From contig NZ_QWGG01000003.1 of the NCBI RefSeq assembly GCF_003730195.1, positions 372,001-436,000 of the forward strand: a stretch of DNA of 64,000 bases. The letters are read 5' to 3'. Under the pieces are notes generated by a model. That model had not been told where the DNA came from. It did no database searches and saw only the letters and a list, made by a program, of their open reading frames with translations. How positions within the stretch are numbered: position 1 is the stretch's first letter; each line of letters starts with the position of its first letter. Shown here piece by piece: positions 43,641 to 53,238 of this stretch. The position numbers were made by a program, and so were the translations under genes. Origin of the DNA: Halosimplex salinum (GTDB taxonomy: Archaea > Halobacteriota > Halobacteria > Halobacteriales > Haloarculaceae).

Positions 43641-44474
43641 ATGGCGAGTGACGACGCCGCGACGGGCGAGTGGCCGGACTGCCGTCCCGGACAGGTGCGC
43701 GTGATGCTCCTCGGGACGTACCACATGGACAACCCGGGGCTCGACGAGGTGAACCTCGAAGCCGACGACGTGCTCGCCGAGCCGCGGCAGGCCGAACTGC
43801 GGGCGCTCGTGGATTCGCTCGCCGAGTGGGAGCCCGATCGGATCGCCGTCGAGCGCCCTCACGACCGCGCCGACGAACTGAACGACCGATACGCCGAGTA
43901 CCACGACGGCGAGCGCGCGTACGACGCCGAGGAGCGGTTCCCCGCTCCCCACCCCGATCGGCCGGAACCGGCGACCGAGTGCCGGAGCGAGGTCGTCCAG
44001 GTCGGGTTCCGACTGGCCGACAGGCTGGACCACGACCGGGTCGCAGCCGTGGACGAACACCCGGACCCGCCCGAGACCGACCCGTTCGCCGACCGCGAGG
44101 TCGACTCGGCGCGGAAGGCGCCCGTCGACCTGCCCGACCCGCAGGCGGTCGAGCGCGAGGAGACCGAACGGCTCGCGTCGTCGACCGTCCCGGAGTTCCT
44201 CGCCTGGCTCAACCGGGGCGACGCCCTCGAGACGAACCACGACCTCATGTTCGACCGCGGGGTTCGAGCGACCGACGACAGTTTCGGGAGCCCAGTCGCG
44301 CTCGCCCACTGGTACGACCGCAACATCCGAATGGTCCACCACCTCTGGCGGACGATGGACCCGGACGACGAGCGGGTCCTGTTCCTCGTCGGGTCCGGGC
44401 ACGTCCGCGCCCTCAGACACCTGCTCACCGAGGCGCCGATGTTCTGCCCCGTGACGCCGCTCGACTACCTCTGA
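43641..44474 (+). CDS. DUF5694-family protein
   Basis: 277 residues. Opens with VMLLGTYHMDNPGLDE and closes with VLFLVGSGHVRALRHLLTE, the hallmarks of the DUF5694 family (related in pattern to TraB/GumN-type proteins with a GTYHM...GSGH pair). Conserved Glu/His residues (GTYH, RIAVERPH, GSGH) could bind a metal or form an active site. Biochemical function unknown. A T-run lies about 27 bp before the start. An ATG is used rather than the GTG just before it. Confidence 0.8.
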   Translation: MASDDAATGEWPDCRPGQVRVMLLGTYHMDNPGLDEVNLEADDVLAEPRQAELRALVDSLAEWEPDRIAVERPHDRADELNDRYAEYHDGERAYDAEERFPAPHPDRPEPATECRSEVVQVGFRLADRLDHDRVAAVDEHPDPPETDPFADREVDSARKAPVDLPDPQAVEREETERLASSTVPEFLAWLNRGDALETNHDLMFDRGVRATDDSFGSPVALAHWYDRNIRMVHHLWRTMDPDDERVLFLVGSGHVRALRHLLTEAPMFCPVTPLDYL

Positions 44475-44510
44475 CCGCGAGACGACGACGAACCGTCGCC
44501 GGCCGGTGCG

Positions 44511-45323
44511 CTACCAGCCGAGCTTCGACCTGATGAGGTCGACCGTCCCGCCCTGTTCGGCCAGTTCTCGCATCTCGTCGGCAGTCAACTGGAAGTCGAA
44601 GACGTCCAGGTTCGCCCTGATGTGCTCCGGCGTGGTCGACATCGGGATAGCCGAGACCATCGGCTGCTGGATCAGCCACCGGATCGCGACCTGTGAGGCC
44701 GTCTTGCCCACGCGCTCGCCGATCTGGTCGAGCAGGGGGTCGTCGGCCAGGTCGCCGACCGCGAGCGGGCTGTACGCAGTCAGCATCACGTCGTTGTCGA
44801 CGCAAAAGGAGAGCAGGTCGTCCTGCCGCTCGCGGACGTTGTACTTGACCTGGTTCGTCAGGATCGGCGCGTCGGACAGTTCCACGGCCTCGCGCAACTG
44901 GTCGACGGAGAAGTTCGAGACGCCGACGTGACGGACGAACCCGTCGTCGCGGAGTTCGTTCATCGCGTCGAGCGTCTCCGCGTGGGGCACGTCGTCGTTC
45001 GGCGAGTGGATCAGGAGGAGGTCGACAGTGTCGAGGCCGAGGCGGTCGAGGCTCCCACCGGTCGACTCGATCACGTCGTCGTACGCCCGGTTGTCGCCGG
45101 CGAGTTTGGTCGTGACGAACACGTCCTCCCGGTCGACGTCGGACGCCGCGAGCGCCTCGCCCACGGCGGCCTCGCTGCCGTAGATCTGGGCGGTGTCGAC
45201 GTGGCGATATCCCGCCGCGAGCGCCGTCTCGACGGCGCGGCGGCGTTCCTCGTCGGTATCCATCCGGGCCGTCCCGAATCCCAGTGCCGGCACGTCGACG
45301 CCGTCGACCGTGACGTACTCCAT
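44511..45323 (-). CDS. Aldo/keto reductase
   Basis: 270 residues, the compact bacterial/archaeal AKR5-like length. NADPH-dependent reductase with the catalytic tetrad Asp43 (HVDTAQIYG), Tyr48, Lys73 (VTTKLAG) and His106 (LLIHSPND). C-terminal coenzyme-binding residues are in IPMSTTPEHIRANLDVFDF. The substrate is probably small aldehydes or keto sugars; methylglyoxal is one possibility since mgsA is in the window, but they are not adjacent. Confidence 0.92.
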   Translation of the reverse strand: MEYVTVDGVDVPALGFGTARMDTDEERRRAVETALAAGYRHVDTAQIYGSEAAVGEALAASDVDREDVFVTTKLAGDNRAYDDVIESTGGSLDRLGLDTVDLLLIHSPNDDVPHAETLDAMNELRDDGFVRHVGVSNFSVDQLREAVELSDAPILTNQVKYNVRERQDDLLSFCVDNDVMLTAYSPLAVGDLADDPLLDQIGERVGKTASQVAIRWLIQQPMVSAIPMSTTPEHIRANLDVFDFQLTADEMRELAEQGGTVDLIRSKLGW

Positions 45324-45398
45324 GGCCGCGGTTCGGTGTCACCGGCGAAAAGGGATCGGCAGGTTCTCGCAGGCCGTCGATCCGCCGTCGTCGGCCGA

Positions 45399-45752
45399 TC
45401 AGTCCCGCGGTTCCCAGTCGGGCGCCTCGGCCAGCGCCGGCAGGGCCGACTCCAGCCCGCCGGCCTCGGTCTCGTAGAACAGTTCCCGTCCGACGGGGGT
45501 TCGGACGCGGACGACGGCGGTGTGGTCGGCCACGTCGAAGACGGCCAGTTCCCACGGCGCGGTCACACACTGCCATCGACCGCGCAGGGCCGCCTCCCCT
45601 GTACGGGTCACGCGCTCGCCCAGCTCCCAGCTGAGCCGGGTCGTTCGCTCCAGCGAGACGGGCACCGCGTCCGGGAGCCCGCCGTCCCCGCGCCCCGCCG
45701 CCCCGTCGCGAGAGCACTGTGTGGACATATCACAGTCGTCAACGCTCACCAT
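45399..45752 (-). CDS. Small protein of unknown function
   Basis: 117 residues if the ATG at 45752 is used, or 109 with the ATG at 45728 (MSTQCSRD). The body looks like a beta-rich single domain: VSLERTTRLSWELGERVTR...WQCVTAPWELAVFDVADHTAVVRVRTPVGRELFYETE. No motif, signal peptide or helix bundle. It resembles small haloarchaeal conserved proteins. It lies between the aldo/keto reductase and the nucleoside ABC genes, with its own AT-rich promoter (tgattttt) upstream. Confidence 0.6.
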   Translation of the reverse strand: MVSVDDCDMSTQCSRDGAAGRGDGGLPDAVPVSLERTTRLSWELGERVTRTGEAALRGRWQCVTAPWELAVFDVADHTAVVRVRTPVGRELFYETEAGGLESALPALAEAPDWEPRD

Positions 45753-45835
45753 GAAAAATCAACCGACTTCTGCGCGACTCCGTCACGTGGGTCGCGGGAC
45801 GGCGGCGGATCGAGGGGGCCGAGCCGCGGTCGCCG

Positions 45836-46963
45836 TCACTCCTCGCCGGACTCGTAGTGCTCGCCCGCGGCTTCGGGGATGCGGGTTCGACCGACGAGCG
45901 CGAGGACGACGATGACCGCGACGAAGGGGATGGTCTGGACGAGCGAGTCGGGGACGCCGAGGATCTGCCGGGTCTGGAGGCGGAGTTGCACCGCGTCGAG
46001 GCCGGCGAACAGCATCGTCGACCCCAGCGCGCCGACGGGGTTGTAGTTACCGAAGAGGTAGGCGACGATGGCGATGAACCCCTTCCCGTTGACCATCGTC
46101 GGCCCGTTGCCCGTGAACTGCCCGATGTTGAACGCGAGCGCCGCGCCGCCGATGCCGGAGAGCACTCCCGAGATGAGGACGGCGGCGTAGCGCACGCGCG
46201 AGACGTCGACGCCGGCGGTGTCGAGCGCGCGTGGGTTCTCGCCGGCCGCACGGACCCACCGACCGAAGGCCGTCCGGTTCAGGACGTACCACGCACCGGC
46301 GACGGTGACGAACATCAGGTACACCGGCGGCGCGGCGTCGAACAGCGCGCCAAGCAGCGGGATGTCCGCGAGGACGGGGATCGTCCACGTCCCGAGCGTC
46401 CCGACGCTGTCGGTGTTTGGACTGCCGTAGACGACCTGTGAAGCGAAGGGCGCGAGCCCGAGGGCGATGAGCCAGACGGCGAGACCGGCGATGATCTGGT
46501 CGGCGCGGTACTCGATGCAGACCACCGCGAACACGGCGGCGAGCACCGTCGACGCCAGCACGCCGATCAGCAGCCCCGCGAGCATCGACCCCGTCACGTC
46601 CGCCCCGTAGACGGCGCTGAACGCCGATATGATGAGCAGCCCCTCGAGGCCGATGTTGATGACGCCCGACTTCTCCGCGAAGATCCCCCCGATGGCCGCG
46701 AAGACGATCGGGACCGACAGCCGGAGCGTCGCCGAGAGCGTCGACGTCGAGACGACGATCCCGAACAGCCGTCCGACCGACGACTCGGGCGCGACGACCG
46801 CGGCGACGCCCAGCAACGCCAGCAGCGCCGCCGTGGCGAGCGCGACCAGCAGCCGCCCCGAGAGCCGGCGGAGACCGGCTCCGAGTCCGTCCCCGGTCCG
46901 CTCGCGGTCGGCGGTCTCGCCGCCGTCGGCGGCGGCCTCACCGCTGTCCGCGTCGTCAGTCAT
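45836..46963 (-). CDS. BMP-type ABC importer permease 2
   Basis: 375 residues, about nine membrane helices, of the branched-chain-amino-acid-like permease class (FAAIGGIFAEKSGVINIGLEGLLIISAF is the family signature). Pairs with the upstream permease. Members with BMP-type binding proteins, such as B. subtilis NupQ and related YufQ, import nucleosides. Overlaps the upstream permease stop by 8 bp; the start is MTDDAD. Last gene of the operon. Confidence 0.88.
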   Translation of the reverse strand: MTDDADSGEAAADGGETADRERTGDGLGAGLRRLSGRLLVALATAALLALLGVAAVVAPESSVGRLFGIVVSTSTLSATLRLSVPIVFAAIGGIFAEKSGVINIGLEGLLIISAFSAVYGADVTGSMLAGLLIGVLASTVLAAVFAVVCIEYRADQIIAGLAVWLIALGLAPFASQVVYGSPNTDSVGTLGTWTIPVLADIPLLGALFDAAPPVYLMFVTVAGAWYVLNRTAFGRWVRAAGENPRALDTAGVDVSRVRYAAVLISGVLSGIGGAALAFNIGQFTGNGPTMVNGKGFIAIVAYLFGNYNPVGALGSTMLFAGLDAVQLRLQTRQILGVPDSLVQTIPFVAVIVVLALVGRTRIPEAAGEHYESGEE

Positions 46964-48260
46964 CGGCGGCACCTCCGGGGGCGGCGGCGGGCCCTCGGTC
47001 CTCGGGCGTGATCCGGCGGCCGACCAGTCGGAAGAACTCCGGCATCGCGACGAAGAGGATGATCAGCCCGCGGAGGACGCCGACGAGCTGTGGCGGCACG
47101 TCGGTCGCGAAGTCGACGACCGAGGACCCGGACTGGAGGACGCCGAACAGGAACGCCGCGAAGATAGCGCCGATCGGGTTGTTGCCGGCGAGGATCGAGA
47201 CGGTGATGCCGTCGAACCCGTAGGACGGGACGCCCGTCTGGAACTTCCCGAGGATCATCAGCACGTACACCGCGCCGCCGAGGCCGCCCAGCGCGCCCGA
47301 GAGCGTCAGCGACGCGACGACCGTCCGCGCCGAGTCGACGCCGCCGTACTCGGCCGCGGCCGGCTGGAGCCCCGCCGTCCGCAGGTCGAACCCGAACGAC
47401 GTGTGCGACAGCAAGTAGTAGATGCCGACGACGACGGCCAGCGCGAACCCCAGCGCCACCAGCGAGAAGTCCAGTCGCGGGTCGAACAGCAGCGCCGGGA
47501 ACTGGGCGTACTCGGGCAGCGACGCCGTCTGGATGGCCTGACTCCCCGGGTCCTGGAAGTGGTCGCTCACGAGATACCGTACCACCAGCACGGCGACGAA
47601 GTTCAACATGATCGTCGTGATGACCTCGTTGGCCTCCGCGTAGGCCTTCAACACGCCGGGGATTGCTCCGTAGAACCCGCCCCCGACCGCACCGGCGAGC
47701 AGTCCAAGCGGGATCAGCACGACCGTTCCGGCGGTCCCCGAGAGCGCCGGTGCGGCCCACAGCACCGTCAGCGCCGAGACGAGCGCGCCGACGACGAGCT
47801 GGCCCTGCGTCCCGATGTTGAAGATGCCCGCGCGGAACGCGAGCGCCACCGACAGTCCGGTGAAGATCAGGACCGTGGTCTCGCGGAGCGTCACCGCGAA
47901 CTGGGCGTTCAGCGGCGACCAGCCGCCCGAGAGCGGGTCGCCCAGCGCGCCGAAGAACAGTCGGTCGTAGACGGCGACGGGGTCGTAACACAGCGCCAGG
48001 TCGCCGACCGTCAGCACCGGCGTCCGACAGGTCGCGATCAGCCCGCCGGCGACGACGATGACCGTCCCGACCAGTATCGACAGCGCGATCGCCGCGAGCG
48101 CGATCAGCAGTCGCTCGCCGCCCGAGGCGCCGGCCATCGAGACCGCGTACTCGCGGAGGCGGTCCGGTAGTACCGAGCCGTCGTCGGCGTCGCTGCCGCC
48201 GGGTCCGTCGGTGTCGTCCGCGTCGTCGCCCCGACCGCGTCCGCCGCCGTCGGCGCTCAC
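46956..48260 (-). CDS. BMP-type ABC importer permease 1
   Basis: 434 residues. Around ten helices; contains SVALAFRAGIFNIGTQGQLVVGALVSAL and AYAEANEVITTIMLNFVAVLVVRYLV, diagnostic of NupP/YufP-like permeases. Long charged N-terminal tail (Asp/Gly-rich). Its ATG overlaps the stop of the ATPase gene. Forms the membrane channel with permease 2. Confidence 0.88.
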   Translation of the reverse strand: MSADGGGRGRGDDADDTDGPGGSDADDGSVLPDRLREYAVSMAGASGGERLLIALAAIALSILVGTVIVVAGGLIATCRTPVLTVGDLALCYDPVAVYDRLFFGALGDPLSGGWSPLNAQFAVTLRETTVLIFTGLSVALAFRAGIFNIGTQGQLVVGALVSALTVLWAAPALSGTAGTVVLIPLGLLAGAVGGGFYGAIPGVLKAYAEANEVITTIMLNFVAVLVVRYLVSDHFQDPGSQAIQTASLPEYAQFPALLFDPRLDFSLVALGFALAVVVGIYYLLSHTSFGFDLRTAGLQPAAAEYGGVDSARTVVASLTLSGALGGLGGAVYVLMILGKFQTGVPSYGFDGITVSILAGNNPIGAIFAAFLFGVLQSGSSVVDFATDVPPQLVGVLRGLIILFVAMPEFFRLVGRRITPEDRGPAAAPGGAADD

Positions 48261-49834
48261 TGCGACACCTCCCCGACGCTCACGTCGGCGTCGGGCTGCT
48301 CGCCGGCCATGAGCAGTCCGAGCTGTTCCTCGGTGACGGCGTCGGGGTCGACCACGTCGACGAACGACCCCTCGTAGATCACGGCGAGCCGGTCCGAGAG
48401 CGACTGGACCTCGTCGAGCTTCGACGAGACGAGCAGGACGGCGCGCCCGTCGCTCCGGAGGTCGTTGATGCGGTCGTGGATGAACTCGGTCGAGCCCACG
48501 TCGACGCCGCGCGTGGGGTGGGAGGCGACGACCAGCCGCGGGTCACGCGCGAACTCGCGGCCGACGACGAACTTCTGCTGGTTGCCGCCCGACAGCGACG
48601 CCGCCCGGGCGTCGACGTTCGCCGGCCGAACGTCGTACTCCGCGACGATCTCCTCGGCGTGCTCGCGGGCCGCGTCCCAGTCGATGCGCCCGTTCTCAGC
48701 GAAGGGACGGGCGTGCTGGCTGCCGAGCAGTCCGTTGCTCACCAGGTCGAAGTCCATCACCAGCCCGCTCTCCTGGCGGTCCTCCGGGACGTACGCCATC
48801 CCGGCGTCGATGCGGTCGCGCCGACTCGCGTCCGTGGCGTCCCACCCGCCGAGTGAGATCGCGCCGCCGTCGACCTCGCGCAGCCCCGCGATCGCCTCGA
48901 CGAGTTCGGCCTGCCCGTTCCCGTCGACCCCGGCGATGCCGAACACCTCGCCTTCCCGGACCGACAGCGAGACGTCGTCGACCGCGCGGACGCCGCGCGT
49001 GTCTTCGACGGTCAGGTCGCGCACGTCGAGGACGGTCTCGCCCGGATCCGCGGCGGGCCGGTCGACGTCCAGCAGGATCTCGCGGCCGACCATCAGCTCG
49101 GCCAGTCGCTCGCGAGAGGCGTCGGCCGCCCCGAGGGTGCCGACGGTCTTCCCGGCGCGGAGGACGGTGATATCGTCGGCGGCCGTCATCGCCTCCCGGA
49201 GCTTGTGGGTGATGAAGATGATCGTCTTCCCCTGTGCGGTCAGCTCTTCGAACACTCCGAACAGCTCCCGGACCTCTTGCGGCGTGAGCACGGCCGTCGG
49301 CTCGTCGAGGATCAGCACGTCGGCGCCTCGATACAGCGCCTTGAGGATCTCGACGCGCTGCTGGACGCCGACGCCGACGTCCTCGATGCGGGCATCCGGG
49401 TCCACGTCGAAGCCGTAGCGCTCGGAGAGGTCCACGACCTCCTCGCGAGCACGCTCGCGGTCGATCGACAGCCCGAGCCAGCGCTCGGGCTCGTTCCCGA
49501 GCGTGATGTTCTCGGTGACCGTCATCGGGTCGACCAGCATGAAGTGCTGGTGGATCATGCCGACGCCCGCGTCGATGGCGTCCCGCGGCGAGTCGAAGTC
49601 GCGCGGCGTGCCGTCGACGACGACTCGCCCCTCGTCGGGCTCGTAGAGCCCGTAGAGGACGTTCATCAGCGTCGTCTTGCCGGCGCCGTTCTCGCCCAGC
49701 AACGCGTGGACGCTCCCGCGCTCCACCTGCAGATCCACGTCGTCGTTGGCGACGACGCCCGGGAATCGCTTGGTGATGCCGTCGAGGTGGACGGCGTCAG
49801 TCGCTGTTCGGCCCGTCTCGCCGCTGTCGGTCAC
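48257..49834 (-). CDS. BMP-type ABC importer ATPase, double nucleotide-binding domain
   Basis: 525 residues with two ABC domains. First half: Walker A GENGAGKTT (about 43-51) and Walker B LILDEPTAVL, with a signature-like VGVGVQQRVEI. Second half: FGIAGVDGNGQAELVEA replaces the canonical Walker A, and its signature is SLSGGNQQKF. This asymmetric arrangement matches NupO/YufO/RbsA-type ATPases, in which one half is catalytically weak. Powers nucleoside-type import. Confidence 0.92.
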   Translation of the reverse strand: MTDSGETGRTATDAVHLDGITKRFPGVVANDDVDLQVERGSVHALLGENGAGKTTLMNVLYGLYEPDEGRVVVDGTPRDFDSPRDAIDAGVGMIHQHFMLVDPMTVTENITLGNEPERWLGLSIDRERAREEVVDLSERYGFDVDPDARIEDVGVGVQQRVEILKALYRGADVLILDEPTAVLTPQEVRELFGVFEELTAQGKTIIFITHKLREAMTAADDITVLRAGKTVGTLGAADASRERLAELMVGREILLDVDRPAADPGETVLDVRDLTVEDTRGVRAVDDVSLSVREGEVFGIAGVDGNGQAELVEAIAGLREVDGGAISLGGWDATDASRRDRIDAGMAYVPEDRQESGLVMDFDLVSNGLLGSQHARPFAENGRIDWDAAREHAEEIVAEYDVRPANVDARAASLSGGNQQKFVVGREFARDPRLVVASHPTRGVDVGSTEFIHDRINDLRSDGRAVLLVSSKLDEVQSLSDRLAVIYEGSFVDVVDPDAVTEEQLGLLMAGEQPDADVSVGEVSQ

Positions 49835-49909
49835 GGGACGCCTCCGCGAGGGCTGTCGGGCGCAGTTCGTCCGCGGCTGTCTGTCGCGTCGGCCGGGCTA
49901 CTCATCCCT

Positions 49910-51043
49910 TCAGGGCTCTTCTGGCACGTCGATCTCGCCGTCGATGATGCCCTGCCGGGCCTCGCCGATGGCGTCTTTGACGTCCTGTGGGATCTCCGAG
50001 CCGAGCTGGTCGCCGTAGACAGCGGCGACGCCGTCGTCCTCGAGACCGAGCGCGGTCGTCGACCCGCCCTCCAGCGACCCGTCGACGGTGGCCTCGACCG
50101 AGTTGTACACGGCCGTGTCGACGCGCTTGACCATGCTGGCGAGGATGACGTCGCTGAACGACTCGCGAGTCACCGACTGGTCGCGGTCGACGCCGATCGC
50201 GAACTTGCCTTCCTCCTGGGCGGCCTGGAAGACGCCGGTCCCGGTGTTCCCGGCGGCGTGGTAGACGATGTCCGACCCCGAGTCGTACATCGACAGCGCG
50301 GCCTCCTTCCCGCCGGAGGGGTCGTCGAAGCCGCCGACGTAGGCGGTCTGGACGTCCACGTCCTCGTTCGCGTGGGCGGCACCGGCGACGAACCCGGCCT
50401 CGAAGCGTTTGATCAGCGGCGACTCGACGCCGCCGACGAACCCGACGTTCGTCGAGTCGCCGGTCGTCGCGCCGGCGCCCGCCTCGAAGTCCATCGTCGT
50501 CAGCGCGCCGGCGAGGTGGCCGACGAGGAACGACCCCTCGTGCTCGGCGAACACGTACGAGGCGACGTTGTCGGCGTCGACCGTCTCGTCGACGATCATG
50601 AACTGCTGGTCGGGGTACTCGCTCGCCGTGTCGCTCAGCGGGTCCGCCTGCAGGAAGCCGATACAGCAGACCAGGTCGTAGTCCGGGTCCGTCTCCCGGG
50701 CGAACTGTCGCTGGAAGTTCCCGAACTCCGACGGCGACTCCGGCTGTGACTCCCTGTACTCGATACCGAACTCGTCGGCGGCCTGCTCGATACCCTCCTG
50801 TGCCTGGTCGTTGAACGACCCGTCGCCCAGCCCGCCGGCCGCGTACACCATCCCGACGTTGGTGGTGTCGTCACCGCCGTCACCACCGTCGCCGCTGGTG
50901 CCGTCGCCGCCGCCATCGCCGCCATCGCCACCGCTGCCGTCCCCACCGTCACCGTCACCGTCGCCGTTTCCGGTACAGCCCGCGAGCGCGAGCGCTCCAG
51001 CGGTCCCGACGCCCCTGATGAATCGCCGCCTGTCGAGTGACAT
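49910..51043 (-). CDS. BMP-family solute-binding lipoprotein
   Basis: 377 residues. Tat signal (DRRRFIRGVG), lipobox (LALAGC), Gly/Asp-rich linker, then the BMP/PnrA-type fold (VGMVYAAGGLGDGSFNDQAQEGIEQAADEFG...DLVCCIGFLQ...VGFVGGVESPLIKRFEAGFVAGAAH). Relatives bind purine or other nucleosides. A T-rich box (about 51070-51078 on the minus strand) lies 27-35 bp before the ATG, so it begins the operon of four genes. Confidence 0.9.
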   Translation of the reverse strand: MSLDRRRFIRGVGTAGALALAGCTGNGDGDGDGGDGSGGDGGDGGGDGTSGDGGDGGDDTTNVGMVYAAGGLGDGSFNDQAQEGIEQAADEFGIEYRESQPESPSEFGNFQRQFARETDPDYDLVCCIGFLQADPLSDTASEYPDQQFMIVDETVDADNVASYVFAEHEGSFLVGHLAGALTTMDFEAGAGATTGDSTNVGFVGGVESPLIKRFEAGFVAGAAHANEDVDVQTAYVGGFDDPSGGKEAALSMYDSGSDIVYHAAGNTGTGVFQAAQEEGKFAIGVDRDQSVTRESFSDVILASMVKRVDTAVYNSVEATVDGSLEGGSTTALGLEDDGVAAVYGDQLGSEIPQDVKDAIGEARQGIIDGEIDVPEEP

Positions 51044-51142
51044 ATCCCTGTAGGCGTCCGGAATTGGGGTAAAAATTGCGGTTACCGAAGCTGTCGGCGT
51101 ATCGATCCGAACTCGGCGACCGTCGAGCGCGGGGCCGGCCGC

Positions 51143-51913
51143 TCACAGCACGCCGTACTCCTCGTACACCTCGTCGATCGGCATCCCCTCCTCGATCTTC
51201 CGGCGTTCCTCCTGTTCCTCCTCGTAGATCGCCTCGACGCGCAGGAGCACCTCGTCGACGACCTCCCGGGGGATCACCTGTGCGCCGTCGAAGTCGGCGA
51301 ACACGAAGTCGCCCGGTCGGACGGTCACGTAGTGGGAGAGGTGGCCCGGCATGTGGATCGGCTGTTCGATCTCGATGATCTCCCAGCCGCCGTGCCAGTT
51401 CGGGACGGTGCCCTGCGTGTAGACGGGGAAGTCGTCGAGTTCCCTGATGTAGCGCGTGTCGCGGACGTTGCCCGCACAGAGCATCCCGCGAGCGCCGTGG
51501 GCCTTCGCCAGCGTACAGCTCATCTCACCGAAGTGGGCCGGTTGCGCGTCGCCACCGGTGTCGAAACAGAGGACACTGCCGTCCTCCGCCTCCTCGACGG
51601 TCCGCATCAGCTGTTTCTGCGGGTGGACGCCGTCGTTCTCCTCTTCCCACTTTCGTTCGAGGAACGCCTCGACCTCGTCGGTCTTCGGGTAGGTGTGGAG
51701 TTTGACGGGGAGGGCGCGACCGACCAGCGTCTCGCCGCGCTCGACGGCGAAGAAGTCCTGGTCGAAGACGAACCGGCGGACGCCGACGTTGTACAGCGCG
51801 TCCGCGACGCTCCCGCCGTACCCCGCCTCCTCGAACCGCTCGATGCGCTCGAGGTCCGAGATATCGAGCGTTCGGGGCTCCTCGTCCAGGTCGAAGTCGT
51901 ATTCGGGACCCAT
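51143..51913 (-). CDS. RraA-family protein (hydroxymethyl-oxoglutarate aldolase-like)
   Basis: 256 residues. RraA-fold core: GSVADALYNVGVRRFV, GGDAQPAHFGEMSCTLAKAHGARGMLCAGNVRDTRYIRELDDFPVYTQGTVPNWHGG and VRPGDFVFADFDGAQVIPREVVDEVL. The family covers 4-hydroxy-4-methyl-2-oxoglutarate aldolases and oxaloacetate decarboxylases, with the R-D-x-x-x-I region as active site. The name regulator of RNase E does not apply in archaea. It lies upstream of the BMP operon on the same strand; a functional link is not shown. Start MGPEYD; an ATG ten codons upstream is less likely. Confidence 0.82.
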   Translation of the reverse strand: MGPEYDFDLDEEPRTLDISDLERIERFEEAGYGGSVADALYNVGVRRFVFDQDFFAVERGETLVGRALPVKLHTYPKTDEVEAFLERKWEEENDGVHPQKQLMRTVEEAEDGSVLCFDTGGDAQPAHFGEMSCTLAKAHGARGMLCAGNVRDTRYIRELDDFPVYTQGTVPNWHGGWEIIEIEQPIHMPGHLSHYVTVRPGDFVFADFDGAQVIPREVVDEVLLRVEAIYEEEQEERRKIEEGMPIDEVYEEYGVL

Positions 51914-52045
51914 GCCCCTCGAATCAGACGGCTGACTCTTCACTCTGTGGGTGGTCGAAGTGCTCTCCGGGGAGTGGCCGAACGGCCGGACGAACGGGTG
52001 ATCCTCCGACGCTTCGGACTGCCGTCTGCGAGCCGCCGACCGGCC

Positions 52046-52405
52046 TCAGAGCGCTATCGCGCCCGCGAGAACGGGGTCGGCGTCGAGGATAGCCGACAGG
52101 TGCGGCTCTATCCGGTCGAACGCCGCCGTCGGCTCGACCAGCCCCCGCTCCGGGTCGTACTCGACGAGCCCGGCCGCTTCCAGCCGCGGGACGTGAGCGT
52201 GATGCAGGCGGATCTTGACGTCCGTGACCGCCTCGCCGGACACGTCGGCCAGCGGCGTGTCGTGGGTGTGTTTGACGACCGTCTTCGTCAGATCGTCCAG
52301 CGTCAGCGGCCGCCGTTCGTCCGCGAGCACCGCGAGGACGATCCGCCGCTCCGTGTCCGCACAGAGCTCCAGAACCGCGTCGAAGTCGAGTCCGGTCCCA
52401 ACCAT
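52046..52405 (-). CDS. DUF7344-type winged-helix protein
   Basis: 119 residues. Winged-helix pattern: FDAVLELCADTERRIVLAVLADERRPLTLDDLTKTVV, then VKIRLHHAHVPRLEAAGLVEYDPERGLVEPT. Haloarchaea have many such small DNA-binding regulators, often with unknown ligands. AT-rich sequence (gtatac, tttataaatg, read on the minus strand) lies between this gene and the next upstream, giving its promoter. Confidence 0.8.
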   Translation of the reverse strand: MVGTGLDFDAVLELCADTERRIVLAVLADERRPLTLDDLTKTVVKHTHDTPLADVSGEAVTDVKIRLHHAHVPRLEAAGLVEYDPERGLVEPTAAFDRIEPHLSAILDADPVLAGAIAL

Positions 52406-52471
52406 TAGACTCCTGTAGCGCACCCGTTCGGTTCCGATCTTCTTTTTAGTATACAACCCATTTATAAGGAG

Positions 52472-53128
52472 TCAGCCCGGCGGTCGCGTCTCGGGGAGCG
52501 TCGTGCCGAGGATCTTCTCGATCCCGCGGCGGAGGCGGGACGCGACGGCCTGCTGTGTGATACCGAGTTCGTCGCCGATGTCGGCCATCGTCACCTCGCG
52601 GGGCGTCTCGAAGTAGCCGCGCCTGTACGCGAGTACCAGCGCCTCCCGTTGCGTGTCGGTGAGCGCCGTCTCGGTGTCGGACTCGATCGGCGTGAGCGCG
52701 TGGAGTTTCGTGAGCGTGATCGGGACGTCGCGGTCTCGACAGCGCTGCTGGAACGACGCGATGTCCTGCTGGTCGTCGCCGCGGACGTGGAACGTCCACT
52801 GCTCGCTCGTCCCGACGGCTTCGATGAGCGGGACGCCCGTCTCCATCAGCGTACTCAGGACGCCGTCGTGCTCCAGTCGCCACTCGACGCGCAGCAGGTA
52901 CTGGTCTTCCACGGAGTCGACGAGGCGGATGTTCTCGACGCCCGGGTGGTCGAGGAACGCGCTCTCGACGTCGTCGGATTCGGCCCCGCGGACCCAGAAG
53001 TAGGGGATCACGACGTCCTGTGCCGGGATGATCCGCTCCAGTTCGACCGTCACGTGGGGTCGCCGTTCGAAGACGGTCCCCAGCGGAAACTCGTCCGACG
53101 GGACCGTGAACGTCGCCTCGGTAGCCAT
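52472..53128 (-). CDS. HTH-10 family (Bat-like) regulator
   Basis: 218 residues. The C-terminal HTH-10 domain is LTDTQREALVLAYRRGYFETPREVTMADIGDELGITQQAVASRLRRGIEKIL (about 163-215), typical of the bacterio-opsin-activator family of haloarchaeal regulators. The N-terminal half (VTVELERIIPAQDVVIPYFWV..., then VEDQYLLRVEWRLEHDGVLSTLMETGVPLIEAVG) is the usual sensory/inactive GAF-like partner. Target genes unknown. Start at MATEATF. Confidence 0.88.
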   Translation of the reverse strand: MATEATFTVPSDEFPLGTVFERRPHVTVELERIIPAQDVVIPYFWVRGAESDDVESAFLDHPGVENIRLVDSVEDQYLLRVEWRLEHDGVLSTLMETGVPLIEAVGTSEQWTFHVRGDDQQDIASFQQRCRDRDVPITLTKLHALTPIESDTETALTDTQREALVLAYRRGYFETPREVTMADIGDELGITQQAVASRLRRGIEKILGTTLPETRPPG

Positions 53129-53238
53129 CGGTTGAAGTCTCGCGCGCGACCTGTAAAGGGCTACTGTCGGCATCCCGGGTTCCCTCGCGGGCACGTTCGT
53201 ACAGCAGACTCAAGCGACAGGCGACCGATCCGTCGACC

